Made by a program: the position numbers and the translations under genes
In this document: one piece after another, positions 35,998 through 45,383 of the stretch
How the letters are laid out: every line of letters starts with the position of its first letter
Position numbering within the stretch: the stretch's first letter is position 1
Assembly: GCA_020346605.1 (NCBI GenBank)
Contig: CP070784.1
Location: forward strand, 262,236-326,235
Length of the DNA stretch: 64,000 nucleotides
Direction of reading: 5' to 3'
Source: Candidatus Bathyarchaeota archaeon
GTDB lineage: Archaea > Thermoproteota > Bathyarchaeia > TCS64
Notes under the pieces: generated by a model
What the model saw: only the letters and a program-made list of their open reading frames with translations
Database searches by the model: none
Told to the model about the DNA's origin: nothing

Positions 35998-36253
35998 AGG
36001 AGTTCAGCAGCACAACTTCATGATACTCTCATAGATAACTTGCCTCTCGAACTTGTCTCCCCCTTTTGAAACAGGAAGGGCACGCGCCTATGCGCACACC
36101 GCACGGGCAACATGGCTCCGCTACCAGGCTCCCTCAATCGTGCGGACACCCACACCCATAGCGTGGCAGCGCAGCCACGAGGAAACTCTTCTGGGCCCAA
36201 CCGTGAACCGGGTTAAAATGTGGCAGGGTTCCCTATCTTGTTGCTGACACGTA

Positions 36254-37900
36254 TCATGCAGGTATGCGACTACTTATGCGGTCCACCTCGAAACTAGTTA
36301 TTACCTCAATCAGGGCTGGTCTGCCTGCCTTTACCTCCTTGATTCCTCTTTTCAGAGCGGGTATGATTTCGTCTGGTTCAATGACTCTCTCACCATAGCA
36401 CCCTAAGGACTCTGCCATGGCAGCATAGCTGATGACTGAGCTCGGCGATACGACCTTCTTGTTGATCGCCTCTGGTAGCCTAGACGTTTCCCTTGTGCTG
36501 TACACAGCATACCCTGAGTTGTTGCTCACGACGGTCAATATTGGTAGATTCTCCCTTAAAGCGGTCTCAATCTCCACGGAGTTGTGCCCCATGGCGGCGT
36601 CCCCGACCCAGTTCACGCACAGTTTCTTGGGCCACATTAGTTTAGCGGCCATGGTGGCACCCCAAGAGAAGCCAAGATTCGTCGTGTGCCCCCAACCCAG
36701 ATAGCTACCTGGAACTATTGACTCCCAGATGGCTGTAAGCTGTTCGCGCGGATTGCCGGATTCGTGTGTTATGAACAGGTTTTTCCTATCGAATGTCTGC
36801 ATCATGTCCCAAATGACCCTGTACGGGTTGATGGGCATCTCGCTGGAGGTGAGTTTGGGCATCCACTCGTTTAGCTGAAGCTCCTTCTCTCTCGCAATTT
36901 CTTCTTCGAGCTTTTCGTTTATCTTACGCCCGCTACCATTGGTCTGGTTCTTCACCTCTTCGATCAGTTGTCTAAGAACGAGCTTGGCGTCCCCTAGGAC
37001 GGCGTGTTTCACTTTGTGGTAAAGGTTTACGTCATATTCCCCTATGTTACACAGGATGATATTTTTCCCTGGTGGCACGGGTGCGCTGAAAGATCCAGAC
37101 AGACTCGTGCCGATACCAAAAACTAGATCGGCCCTGCCAAGACACATCCACTGGGCTCTCCCCCTCATCCCAGCGGACAGGTGATGATTTTCTGGAAACG
37201 CGCTTTTCCCCTTGATACTCGTGATTACTGGCACTTTGACGAGCTCGACGAACTCCATCAGCTCACTGGCCGCATCGGCTCTGAGAACACCGTCGCCTAT
37301 GTAAAGGACGGGCGCCTTCGCACGGAGAAGAGCGCGAGCGGCGATCTCAATGTCGCGAGGATCTGCTTGGTATTTCCAGCCCACAACAGGCTCGTAGCTG
37401 AAATCCGAGTCAGGGAGCTCCCCCGATAGGACGTTGCCCATCAGCTCAAGGAGAACCGGTGAAGGTCTACCCGTCCTCAACCTAGTGTATGCGATCCGCA
37501 TGAGAGCGGAGACACGTTCTACGCTGTCAAGGCGAGCGCTCCATTTGGTGGTACATTCAAAATTCTTCGTTGAATCCCACACCCTCTTATCTAATTGTCT
37601 CATCCGGTGTCCGCAAGGAATCATGAGCATTGGCGAGAGATCGTCAAAGGCTTGCCCTAGAGCTCCAAGAATGTTGTGTGCCCCCCACCCCGACTGACAC
37701 ATAGCGACCCCATTCTTATGTCCCATGGACAACCTCGTATAGGCATCCGCCATTGCGACGGCCGTTCTCTCGTGTCTCGTCGTTATTACCCTTATGCCCT
37801 CATCCAGCAGTTCCCCTGTGACGGGGACAAAGGGGTAATGCGCAACGAAATCAGTACCTTCCATCTTCAATATTTTAGCTAGAACTTGTCCGCCCTTCAA
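36254..37900 (-). CDS. Thiamine-diphosphate-dependent enzyme (acetolactate synthase/2-oxoacid decarboxylase family)
   Basis: 548 residues. The cofactor-activating Glu lies in ITTRHERTAVAMADAYTR. The TPP/Mg motif is VNWVGDAAMGHNSVE, ending in VVSNNSGY. Three domains (Pyr, central, PP) have normal order and length. Members include acetolactate synthase, oxalyl-CoA and benzoylformate decarboxylases and sulfoacetaldehyde acetyltransferase; the active-site outline does not settle which. It starts at TTG 37900 (MKGGQVLAKILK). It is near AOR, 2-hydroxyacid dehydrogenase and a D-amino-acid lyase-like gene; a decarboxylase producing an aldehyde for AOR is an attractive inference. Confidence 0.88.
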   Translation of the reverse strand: MKGGQVLAKILKMEGTDFVAHYPFVPVTGELLDEGIRVITTRHERTAVAMADAYTRLSMGHKNGVAMCQSGWGAHNILGALGQAFDDLSPMLMIPCGHRMRQLDKRVWDSTKNFECTTKWSARLDSVERVSALMRIAYTRLRTGRPSPVLLELMGNVLSGELPDSDFSYEPVVGWKYQADPRDIEIAARALLRAKAPVLYIGDGVLRADAASELMEFVELVKVPVITSIKGKSAFPENHHLSAGMRGRAQWMCLGRADLVFGIGTSLSGSFSAPVPPGKNIILCNIGEYDVNLYHKVKHAVLGDAKLVLRQLIEEVKNQTNGSGRKINEKLEEEIAREKELQLNEWMPKLTSSEMPINPYRVIWDMMQTFDRKNLFITHESGNPREQLTAIWESIVPGSYLGWGHTTNLGFSWGATMAAKLMWPKKLCVNWVGDAAMGHNSVEIETALRENLPILTVVSNNSGYAVYSTRETSRLPEAINKKVVSPSSVISYAAMAESLGCYGERVIEPDEIIPALKRGIKEVKAGRPALIEVITSFEVDRISSRIPA

Positions 37901-38216
37901 AATTTGTCACACATCCAACCGTTTTTTAGTATAAATAATTTTACGCGCACGTGCGCCAATTATTGAAGCAACCTGAACGTAAGGGTGTAATCCACTATCA
38001 CGCGACTTGAGTGTCGCACGTATGCAATTTTCTTGACCACGTCCAAGGACCAGCACCAGACAAAATCAACTCCATGAGAACCTCTGAGTACCTATCCTCC
38101 GAAGGCAAGGAATCTTCTATCGACAACAGTAGTAAACAAACACACCGCCACCACATAATCAGTGGGCTCAGTCAGACATGCGTAATAAAAAATAAGATGT
38201 GTGTAGGAGATGTTTT
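37901..38216. other. Intergenic stretch without a supported gene
   Basis: About 316 bases between the TPP-enzyme start and the stop of the PLP lyase-like gene. It begins AT-rich with TATA-like text (TTTTTTAGTATAAATAA), which could serve the TPP gene. Short frames in it have no family similarity or coding bias. I see no structured RNA or repeat. Confidence 0.5.
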
Positions 38217-39356
38217 TTAATAATACTTCCCTCTAGCCGTGATCGGCCAGATTGCAGCTACTTTTTCATCTTTGACGACGTACAAGTTGTCATGTTGATT
38301 TACGCATGTGCAGCAGTGGCTTGGTATAAATTCAATTTTCTGACCCCATCTCAACGTTTTTCTAACACTGTTATTCGGGGTAAACCTAATTGTTCCATGT
38401 TCCTCGGATAGCCCAACGTTTTCGTATTCATCAAGGTTCAGCATTTCGCCATCTATTCTTACTTTTACACGGGGTGTTGCGCGCGCGTTACCTGCGGACA
38501 TGACTTTCAAACCCGCGTCAGTGACTACTCTGTCGGAAAAGTTTGCACCGATTATTTGTGTGAGCACCGATAGAGATGACTTAAAGAACACGTCGTTTAC
38601 TGCTCTCCAGGCATATCCCGAGCCCTCCTCACCTGCACCGAATACGAATGACCCTGGTTCGATTTCTGTGATTCCTGGATAGGTCCCTGTTACTTCATAT
38701 GTTCCTGTGGATCCCGCGCTGACTATCTCAACCTCTATACCAACATCTCGAATCATGTTGGCTGTGTCGACTGTTAGTTTGTTTCTTTCGAGCGCAGTTT
38801 CTCTAGGAACGGGGTTCTCGTACCCATAAATCCCCCTGAATTTGAGGTTTTTTAAGGATACAACTTTTTTAGCTAAATCGACCACAGGTTTACCTGGGGC
38901 AACGCCGCATCTTCCTTGCGTCATCTCTATAATAACATGCTGCGTTACACCCCAATTTGAGGCAGTTTTTGACAGAAGCTCGGCCTGCTCAACATTTTCA
39001 ATAGCAGTGAGAACCTTGCCTTCGCCCATCGCAACATTTAAACCGACTAGCTTTTCTGTTTTCGCAGGATCGGCGATCTCCTGGCTGATCAGTATATTCT
39101 TGTCTCCATACAGAATCCCGGAATTTAGTAGAACCTCGGCCTCGCCAAGTTTCTGAGTCATGATTCCGATAGCTCCAGCATCCAACACCTTGTTGCATAT
39201 GGCTGCGGCCTTGAACGTCTTTGCGTGAGGTCTTACATTGACACCTGACTCCTTTGCGAATTTGAACATCTTGTCTATGTTCCACTGGAATTTGTCCAAG
39301 TCGAGAAGTAAAGCTGGTGTCTCCAACTCATAGATAGATTTTCCTATTTGATACAT
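38217..39356 (-). CDS. D-threonine aldolase/D-serine dehydratase-like PLP enzyme (alanine-racemase fold)
   Basis: 379 residues. The PLP lysine is in NVRPHAKTFKAAAI, at the start of an alanine-racemase-type barrel, and ETPALLLDLDKFQWNIDKM is the usual N-terminus. The C-terminal beta domain carries the metal-binding His/Cys pair, FIPSHCCTCVNQHD, that defines the DSD1/D-threonine-aldolase group. It would cleave a D-3-hydroxy amino acid to an aldehyde plus glycine, or dehydrate D-serine to pyruvate. Both outputs connect to neighbouring genes. The gene is notably AT-richer than those before it, and marks the left edge of the AT-rich island. Confidence 0.88.
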   Translation of the reverse strand: MYQIGKSIYELETPALLLDLDKFQWNIDKMFKFAKESGVNVRPHAKTFKAAAICNKVLDAGAIGIMTQKLGEAEVLLNSGILYGDKNILISQEIADPAKTEKLVGLNVAMGEGKVLTAIENVEQAELLSKTASNWGVTQHVIIEMTQGRCGVAPGKPVVDLAKKVVSLKNLKFRGIYGYENPVPRETALERNKLTVDTANMIRDVGIEVEIVSAGSTGTYEVTGTYPGITEIEPGSFVFGAGEEGSGYAWRAVNDVFFKSSLSVLTQIIGANFSDRVVTDAGLKVMSAGNARATPRVKVRIDGEMLNLDEYENVGLSEEHGTIRFTPNNSVRKTLRWGQKIEFIPSHCCTCVNQHDNLYVVKDEKVAAIWPITARGKYY

Positions 39357-39497
39357 TGTGACCTTCAGATGTTTAGTTTTATTCTTTATAATTTTATCGC
39401 TAAGATCATATTTAATTAAAAGTTTTAATTATTATTTGGTTTCGGCGTCCTAAAATACTTAATTAAAGTTATTGATCAACAGGCCACGTAGACAAAA

Positions 39498-39614
39498 ATG
39501 ACCGCCCTCAGGGACTACATGTTCAGAAAAGCCCAAGAATATCGGGAGGAACGGAGCAAGTTTATCCGTTTCTACGACTTCAAAGTCGTTGAAGCCTTCA
39601 GACCCATCATTTGA
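39498..39614 (+). pseudogene. Possible transposase fragment
   Basis: A 38-codon frame starting MTALRDYMFRKAQEYREE and ending DFKVVEAFRPII. The charged, helical sequence followed by FYDFK..EAFRP resembles the start of some archaeal IS transposases, but similarity is by eye only. No inverted repeats of an IS were found around it. Its GC content is above that of its surroundings. Confidence 0.3.
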
Positions 39615-39647
39615 CCAATCTGCCACAACATTACACTACGGAGAGAG

Positions 39648-39667
39648 AGGCGCGCGTAATCGCGCCT
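39648..39667. repeat. Perfect 7-bp inverted repeat (hairpin)
   Basis: AGGCGCG and CGCGCCT flank a 6-base loop. It lies downstream of the possible transposase fragment and could be an IS end, a terminator stem or a regulatory hairpin. It is followed by an A-run rather than a T-run on the plus strand, so a terminator on that strand is not supported. Confidence 0.4.
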
Positions 39668-39777
39668 GCTACAAGAAAAAAAAAGTAAATCTGAATCCTA
39701 GATAATTTTTTAAACTTATGCAAATAATTATCCAAACCATTGCGCGAGGGAAAAACTCTAAATCGCGCACGGCGTAA

Positions 39778-39788
39778 AATGATAAATT
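39778..39788 (+). promoter_or_regulatory. TATA-like box of the mutL operon
   Basis: AATGATAAATT is centred about 24 bases before the ATG at 39807, predicting a leaderless mutL transcript. Confidence 0.5.
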
Positions 39789-39806
39789 CGATCATGGGAT
39801 GGTTTT

Positions 39807-41642
39807 ATGAACGTCGAAAAGATGGAGATAATATTAGCCACTGATTGTGGAAGTACAACTACTAAGGCCCGTCTGTTTAGAAAGATCGGTGACGAATACC
39901 GATTTGTGTTCTCAGGCGAAGCACCGACCACTGTAGAAGCCCCGTATGAAGATGTTACAATGGGCGTACGAAACGCTGTTCGTGAGATAGAAGAACTTTC
40001 AGGCATTAAAATCCTGAGCGAAGATGGGATAATAAAACGTAAGACATCAGAGGAAGCTGGAATCGACCTCTATGTCACTACAAGCTCAGCAGGGGGCGGG
40101 CTACAGATGATGGTCTTTGGGGCAACTCAGAGCATCACTGGAGAGAGTGCACATCGCGCAGCCCTGGGAGGCGGTGCTATTGTAATGGATGTAATCTCTG
40201 TCGACGACGGAGTCCCAATTTATAAGAAGGTGAGACGTACACGCCATCTAAGACCAGACATAGTGCTGATGGCCGGAGGCACAGATGGGGGCGCTTCTCG
40301 CCCGGTCATCCAAACCGCTGAAATTCTCAGAATAGCTGAGCCTAAAGCCAGGTTTGGCGCAGACTATGAGCTGCCTGTAATTTTCGCAGGAAATAAGAAT
40401 GTTCGAGAGCAGGTGGAAAAAATTCTTGACAAGTTTGCTTTGTCCATCGTAGATAATCTTCGCCCTGTAGTCGAACTCGAGAATACAGATCCTGCCAGAA
40501 ACGCTATTCAACTTCTATTTATGGAGCACGTAATGTCCCACGCACCAGGATATGACAAATTAATGAAGTGGACTGAAGTGCCGATCATGCCAACCCCAAT
40601 GGGTGAGGGCATGATGTTCCAGACGATGGCGGATATGTGGAAAATCAATGTAATTGGTGTTGGTTTAGGCGGCGCAACAACGAACATCTATTCAATTTTC
40701 GATGAGAGATTTGTAAGGACTGTGAGCGCCAACCTAGGAATGAGCTATAGCATTTGTAACGTCCTTCGAGAAACGGGCATGAAGAACATTCTTCGATGGA
40801 TGCCGTTCGATGTTGATGAAGATACACTAGGAGACATACTGACTGACAAGATGATTCGTCCAACAAGCCTCCCTCAGACATTGGAGGAACTTATCATCGA
40901 ACATTCTGTAGCAAGAGAGGCCCTGCGATTGGGCATGATTCACCACAAGTTTCTAGCCAAGGGATTGAGGGGAGTGAGGCCACCAGATTCATTAGATAAC
41001 ATACTTGAGCGTACGGTGGAAGGGGCAGAGAGCTACATTGACATGTTGAGAATTCATCTCGTAGGTGGCACAGGAGGGCTTCTGTCCCATGCACCCAGAA
41101 GGGTTCAGAGCGCATTAATTCTTATGGATGGTTTTCAACCAGAGGGCATTACAACGCTTGTGCAAGACAGCGTCTTCATGATGCCTCATCTTGGCGTCCT
41201 GTCAACAGTACATAAAAAGGCTGTAATGAACATCTTTGAAAAGGACTGTTTGGTTCGACTAGGAACGTGCATTGCGCCTAAAGGCCTACCATCGAGACAG
41301 GAAAAAGAAGTTATGACCGTCGATATGGTCATGCCCGATGGTAGTAATAGATCAGAAACCCTTGACCTTGGAGACTTGATCAGGGTTCCACTGGATGTAG
41401 GCGAGATCGCTACTGTAAAGATTACACCCAGTAAAGACTGTGATGTGGGAGCGGGCATGGGACATACTTTAGAATCAAAAGTTGAGGGAGGAATCGCTGG
41501 GATCCTTTTGGACGCTCGAGGTAGGCCTGTTCAAACACCAGAAGATAGAACTGAAATGAAGAAACTTCTTCTCAAATGGTTCAAATCAGTGGATATGTAT
41601 TCACTGGATGTTCTGAGTAACATCGAAGGGAGTGTGATGTAA
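39807..41642 (+). CDS. MutL/GlmL-type ASKHA ATPase, large form
   Basis: 611 residues. Actin-like ATPase motifs are clear: phosphate-1 ATDCGSTTTKARLF near residue 11, phosphate-2 VGVGLGGATTNIYSIFDERF in the middle, and the adenosine motif LVGGTGGLLSHAPRR. These match MutL/GlmL, the protein encoded with B12-dependent glutamate mutase and thought to protect or activate it. The protein is longer than classic GlmL, about 460 residues, with a beta-rich C-terminal extension (RVPLDVGEIATVKITPSKDCDVG). No glutamate mutase gene (GlmS/GlmE) is in the window. It heads an operon with a barrel/KOW protein, so it more likely serves the membrane proteins opposite. AT-rich codon use. Confidence 0.88.
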   Translation: MNVEKMEIILATDCGSTTTKARLFRKIGDEYRFVFSGEAPTTVEAPYEDVTMGVRNAVREIEELSGIKILSEDGIIKRKTSEEAGIDLYVTTSSAGGGLQMMVFGATQSITGESAHRAALGGGAIVMDVISVDDGVPIYKKVRRTRHLRPDIVLMAGGTDGGASRPVIQTAEILRIAEPKARFGADYELPVIFAGNKNVREQVEKILDKFALSIVDNLRPVVELENTDPARNAIQLLFMEHVMSHAPGYDKLMKWTEVPIMPTPMGEGMMFQTMADMWKINVIGVGLGGATTNIYSIFDERFVRTVSANLGMSYSICNVLRETGMKNILRWMPFDVDEDTLGDILTDKMIRPTSLPQTLEELIIEHSVAREALRLGMIHHKFLAKGLRGVRPPDSLDNILERTVEGAESYIDMLRIHLVGGTGGLLSHAPRRVQSALILMDGFQPEGITTLVQDSVFMMPHLGVLSTVHKKAVMNIFEKDCLVRLGTCIAPKGLPSRQEKEVMTVDMVMPDGSNRSETLDLGDLIRVPLDVGEIATVKITPSKDCDVGAGMGHTLESKVEGGIAGILLDARGRPVQTPEDRTEMKKLLLKWFKSVDMYSLDVLSNIEGSVM

Positions 41643-41666
41643 ATTTCATACGCATATACCCCTGGT

Positions 41667-42773
41667 TTGAAGGTAAAAAAGGATACATTAGTTACTAAAA
41701 GGAGATTGCTGCCCATTGCTGGAGAAGTATTAGTCCAAGAAAATGAGGAAGTAGTCCACGATACCATAATTGCTAGAACATTTGTTCCAGGGGATATCGA
41801 AATGATACCTCTTTTCTACATATTGGGAGTCGAGCCCTATTCATTGCCTGACGCTGTATTGAAGAAAGAGGGGGACATCATTAATGAAGGAGAATTACTC
41901 GCCATTTCGAAGTCCTTTTTTGGTCTTTTTAAAACAGAATATGTTTCAGAAATTACAGGTACTATAGAACTTATCTCGGACGCAACCGGGATGGTAGGTA
42001 TAAGACACCTTCCTATTCCAATTAACTTGGATGCTTACATATCTGGAAAAGTCACCGAAATCATCCCTAAACAAGGTGTTGAAATCGCACACATGCATGC
42101 AACTTTCGTGCAGGGAATTTTTGGAGTTGGTGGCGAAAACCATGGTGAAATATTGATTATAGCTGAACCAGAGGAAGAATTGACTTTACGGCATATAGGT
42201 AATGACTGTAATGGAAAAATAATCGTTGGTGGATCACAGGTTACAGCTGAAGTCCTTAACAAAGCTCAGGAAGAAAACACTAAGGGTATTGTAACAGGCG
42301 GCATTAGGCGTGTAGATTTGACTAAATTCCTAGGATATGAGATGGGTGTAGCAATCACAGGACACGAAGAGATCGACATAACATGCTTAATTACTGAAGG
42401 CTTTGGTAAAATGGCAATGGCTAAACATACTTACGAACTCCTCAAATCTTGTGAGGGAAAACTTGCTTCCATCAACGGTGCGACACAAATAAGGGCAGGC
42501 GTCATAAGACCAGAGATAATTATCCCAATGGAGAAATCCGAGATAGACAGCTCCAAGGTGGAAGATGACGTCCTTGCTGATGGCATGTATCCTGGGACAA
42601 GGGTGAGAATTATTCGTAGGCCATACTTTGGGGCGATAGGAACCATCAAAAATCTACCTCCTGAGTTACAAAAAATAGAGACGGAATCTTTAGTACGAGT
42701 GATGACCATACAATTAGACGATAATCGCGTGGTTACTGTTCCTAGAGCAAACGTAGAGATTATGGAGGAGTGA
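41667..42773 (+). CDS. Barrel-sandwich/KOW-like protein associated with MutL
   Basis: 368 residues, starting at TTG 41667, 24 bases after the mutL stop. Residues about 50-130 have repeated short beta patterns (VLKKEGDIINEGELLAIS, GLFKTEYVSEITGTIELIS, AYISGKVTEIIPKQGVEI) like lipoyl/biotinyl barrel-sandwich domains. A middle alpha/beta part reads GKIIVGGSQVTAEVLNKA and GIVTGGI. The C-terminus has a KOW/SH3-like turn, YPGTRVRIIRRPYFGAIGTI. No known family name is certain. No signal peptide or TM helix. Its position immediately after mutL and its AT-rich codons tie it to the same system. An adaptor or complex-assembly role is inference. Confidence 0.7.
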   Translation: MKVKKDTLVTKRRLLPIAGEVLVQENEEVVHDTIIARTFVPGDIEMIPLFYILGVEPYSLPDAVLKKEGDIINEGELLAISKSFFGLFKTEYVSEITGTIELISDATGMVGIRHLPIPINLDAYISGKVTEIIPKQGVEIAHMHATFVQGIFGVGGENHGEILIIAEPEEELTLRHIGNDCNGKIIVGGSQVTAEVLNKAQEENTKGIVTGGIRRVDLTKFLGYEMGVAITGHEEIDITCLITEGFGKMAMAKHTYELLKSCEGKLASINGATQIRAGVIRPEIIIPMEKSEIDSSKVEDDVLADGMYPGTRVRIIRRPYFGAIGTIKNLPPELQKIETESLVRVMTIQLDDNRVVTVPRANVEIMEE

Positions 42774-42787
42774 AACAGGGTAATCAA

Positions 42788-43150
42788 ATGTCTCAACCAA
42801 ATACCATTTTCTCACGGATAAGAGAATTCTTCAACAATCTATTTGATGATTCTCCTATCGAAATATCCTCTGAAAGGGAAGAGGAAATTATAAACAAAGT
42901 CGTTAATTCAGTTACACGATTTGACTTAGAACTTCCATTTTTATTAGTTGGTAGACCTTTCATACCTACATCTACATTAATTAGTGAAGTTATAATAGCA
43001 CCATTTGCTGGTTTTCTAGAGATGTTCGGTGTAAATGGTTTCGAGTTGGTGGCCTTTCTAAACAAGAAAGATAATCTTAGACGTTTAATGAATAAGATAG
43101 AAGAGATTAAAGAAGCTAAAGAAACTGATGTGCATTTGAAAAAGTCATAG
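42788..43150 (+). CDS. Small protein of the MutL operon
   Basis: 120 residues from the ATG at 42788 (MSQPNTIFSRIREFF), with AGGG 7 bases upstream; a GTG at 42770 overlapping the previous stop is an alternative. An amphipathic N-terminal helix is followed by an acidic region, a hydrophobic stretch (LPFLLVGRPFIPTSTLISEV) and a charged helical tail. It looks membrane-associated rather than spanning. No family is recognised. Very AT-rich codon use. The gene ends about 90 bases before the stop of the convergent membrane-protein operon. Confidence 0.65.
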   Translation: MSQPNTIFSRIREFFNNLFDDSPIEISSEREEEIINKVVNSVTRFDLELPFLLVGRPFIPTSTLISEVIIAPFAGFLEMFGVNGFELVAFLNKKDNLRRLMNKIEEIKEAKETDVHLKKS

Positions 43151-43239
43151 GAAAAAAGATACCATTTCTTTCATTGATCTATGATGTGCGAATCTATTTT
43201 GGATAATAGAAAAAGGGTTGGGTTAATTGTGCTTTTATT

Positions 43240-43875
43240 TTATCCGTAAAAGCCTTGAAGTGCACGAACGGTTCTTAGGACTATTGTTATGATTGTACTG
43301 CTGAGCGCGTCTATTCCTTCTGCTACGAAGGTTGAGGCGTACAGATAACCGAAGCCAGCAAACAGGACAAGACGCCCTATTTTTGCGATAAATCCGAAAG
43401 TACCTACATGGACAGGGTCTGAATATTTAGCTGAGTAAGTGAAGTAGAACAGGACAGCGATACAGCCCAATAGAGATATTACAGCCGATACCGGGTCTGG
43501 AGTGAATGAAACGAAATCAGTTATTATTCGCTGCACTCCAGCGATGATTTGACCTCTAATTGTAGATCCAACTGTAACCCCGAGACCAACGCCAGACAAT
43601 ACTGCGACAGGGTAGCGGGCAAGCCATCTATACTTGGTCCACCTGGAGAATGCCATTAATCCTATGATTACTGGCAGTATCATTAGATATCCTGTACTGA
43701 CCCAAGACCCTTGTAAGCTTCGTAGTATTGCGAATAGTCCTACAGCAATGCCTCCGCCAATGAAAATAGCCTCACTTGTGGCGAACCAGTAAGTTTCTCC
43801 GATAAAGGCATAGCTGAATGTACCTAAAGACAAGAACACTCCAAGTAACATTACTATTGTTTCAAACGGCGTCAT
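43240..43875 (-). CDS. Multi-pass membrane protein (last gene of four-gene membrane operon)
   Basis: 211 residues with about five or six hydrophobic segments (TIVMLLGVFLSLGTFSYAFI, IFIGGGIAVGLFAIL, LMILPVIIGLMAF, VISLLGCIAVLFYF, LVLFAGFGYLYAST). It lacks motifs of known transporters or enzymes. The start overlaps the stop of the preceding gene by 4 bases. The protein ends with short loops and no large soluble domain. It is probably a core component of the membrane complex encoded by this operon. Confidence 0.75.
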   Translation of the reverse strand: MTPFETIVMLLGVFLSLGTFSYAFIGETYWFATSEAIFIGGGIAVGLFAILRSLQGSWVSTGYLMILPVIIGLMAFSRWTKYRWLARYPVAVLSGVGLGVTVGSTIRGQIIAGVQRIITDFVSFTPDPVSAVISLLGCIAVLFYFTYSAKYSDPVHVGTFGFIAKIGRLVLFAGFGYLYASTFVAEGIDALSSTIITIVLRTVRALQGFYG

Positions 43876-44714
43876 GCTCTCACACCCGTCATTTCTCTTT
43901 CCTCCTTTCTCTTACTGTAATGTGCAAGGTTTCCAAGAATTACAGTAATGAAGACTAAGGCTGCTCCGATGTTCCTGAACTGGAATCGTAGTATTGACTC
44001 GCCTTGAAACCCCGTCAAATACATGAACTCGGCTACTCCTCTTGTTCGGTCAAGCACACCTTGGACATATATTCCGTAGTATATCGCAATTTGTTGGAAG
44101 CCGTAATTGTTCACCATGGGCATTTCATGTCTTATGGCCCATTGCCTGACATACATTGGTTGCCAGCTAAAGCCTCCTCCATCGCACATGGTAAGCTGAG
44201 CATCTGAGATGACGTGAATATTCTCGTAGATCGGGATTTCTGAGATCGGTGTCCCGAACATATCTGTTCCAGGATACCACATGTCGTCGCCGACCATGGC
44301 TATAACTGACTCCTCACCAGCGAGGAATGGTGTGACAACCCAGTCGACTCCGTACACATAGCCATAGTCTTCTGATTTCGCATAGTCAGTCATGAATTTG
44401 TAAAAGTTCGATGGAGATGCTGGACCAAATGATATCATTATGATCTTCAACTGTCTTTCCATTAGGTATTGCATTATGGCTGTGGTTTTAGTTAGACCGG
44501 CTCGTGCACGGGCTATAGTAGCCATATTATGGCCCCAAACGACCACATCGCCCGGCTCTAACTTGTCAATCTGAGCTACATAGTCGTAGGTCCATGAACT
44601 GACTTTCATGGGCATTGTTACTGGAAATAGCATGTATGCAATAGTCAAGATTGTATAGAAGACTGCCAACTTTTTCGGGGTGAACTGGTCCACTAGTTTC
44701 TGTAAAGCACTCAT
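43872..44714 (-). CDS. Membrane-anchored protein with a large extracytoplasmic-looking domain
   Basis: 280 residues. One N-terminal hydrophobic segment (LAVFYTILTIAYMLFPVTMP) and one near the C-terminus (NIGAALVFITVILGNLAHY) enclose a soluble domain of about 200 residues. That domain has alpha/beta text, LEPGDVVVWGHNM, QLKIIMISFGPASPS and ESVIAMVGDDMWYPGTDMFG, with conserved-looking His, Asp and Gly. With both termini positive, the domain is predicted to face outside. It overlaps both neighbours by 4 bases. No family is recognised; the fold might be Rossmann-like (inference). Confidence 0.75.
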   Translation of the reverse strand: MSALQKLVDQFTPKKLAVFYTILTIAYMLFPVTMPMKVSSWTYDYVAQIDKLEPGDVVVWGHNMATIARARAGLTKTTAIMQYLMERQLKIIMISFGPASPSNFYKFMTDYAKSEDYGYVYGVDWVVTPFLAGEESVIAMVGDDMWYPGTDMFGTPISEIPIYENIHVISDAQLTMCDGGGFSWQPMYVRQWAIRHEMPMVNNYGFQQIAIYYGIYVQGVLDRTRGVAEFMYLTGFQGESILRFQFRNIGAALVFITVILGNLAHYSKRKEEREMTGVRA

Positions 44715-45382
44715 TTGGTTGCCTCCATTTCTATCAATCCTGGCTCCTTCCCAACCAGTGCTCGAATGGCCAAGATCACAATGCCTATACCAGCTGCTAT
44801 CATTACCCCACGGTTAGATGCCATGTACGGTGTTTTCATTATCCAGTCTCCGATGACTTCGATTTGTGGGAAGAACACAACCATAGTAGCCATTTCTCTC
44901 AAGACGATGAAAAACCAGACTGCTAGCATTACAAATGACTCTGGACTAGTTATTTTGAACATTCTTGCAGGCGATGAATAGTGACTGATCCATTCTAGTA
45001 CTGTGCCGACTCCAGCCATAGCTATAATATTGGAATACCAGAATATGAACATTGGTCCTGCGTTTCCTTTGCCTTCGTAAAGTCCTATCGCCAACATTGC
45101 GACAAACGTAGCCATCACGATGACACTCTTGTAAATAAGGCGGTTGTACCCTTCTGATCTGTACTGAGAAATTCGTCGTACGTGCATCCGCATTAGGGTC
45201 AGATAACCAAAAAGCAACTGGAGTATTGCGATTATAGCTCCCCAAGATAGAAATTGTGAAGAGAGGTCTGTTATAACCGGAGTTTTGACAGCATAGTATT
45301 CTATCAATAGAACAGCCATGAAGAAAGAGACAACGAGAATCGGTATCTGTCTCCGATAGATTGATGCAGACATGTTTATCAT
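44711..45382 (-). CDS. Multi-pass membrane protein
   Basis: 223 residues with about five or six TM segments (IPILVVSFFMAVLLIEYY, WGAIIAILQLLFGYLTLM, IVMATFVAMLAIGLY, SFVMLAVWFFIVLREMATM, GVMIAAGIGIVILAIRALV). A cytosolic loop RMHVRRISQYRSEGYNRL is highly basic. It has a 4-base overlap with the downstream gene and a single-base gap to the upstream one. No family is recognised from motifs. Confidence 0.75.
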   Translation of the reverse strand: MINMSASIYRRQIPILVVSFFMAVLLIEYYAVKTPVITDLSSQFLSWGAIIAILQLLFGYLTLMRMHVRRISQYRSEGYNRLIYKSVIVMATFVAMLAIGLYEGKGNAGPMFIFWYSNIIAMAGVGTVLEWISHYSSPARMFKITSPESFVMLAVWFFIVLREMATMVVFFPQIEVIGDWIMKTPYMASNRGVMIAAGIGIVILAIRALVGKEPGLIEMEATK

Positions 45383-45383
45383 C

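Larger units (their letters stand above)
39357..39806. other. AT-rich intergenic stretch with a possible transposase relic
   Basis: About 450 bases divide the PLP lyase-like gene from mutL. The ends are AT-rich and hold promoter-like text for both divergent genes. The centre (39498-39667) is of higher GC and includes a 38-codon frame and a perfect 7-base hairpin. No complete gene is present. Confidence 0.5.

Noticed and set aside
36000-36253. Possible gene between MoaD and the TPP enzyme
   Set aside because: Short frames on both strands lack family similarity and bias. The stretch looks like a degraded or noncoding spacer.
38011-38220. A 69-codon GTG frame on the plus strand
   Set aside because: No family similarity, no ribosome binding site, unusual composition and overlap with the end of the neighbouring gene.
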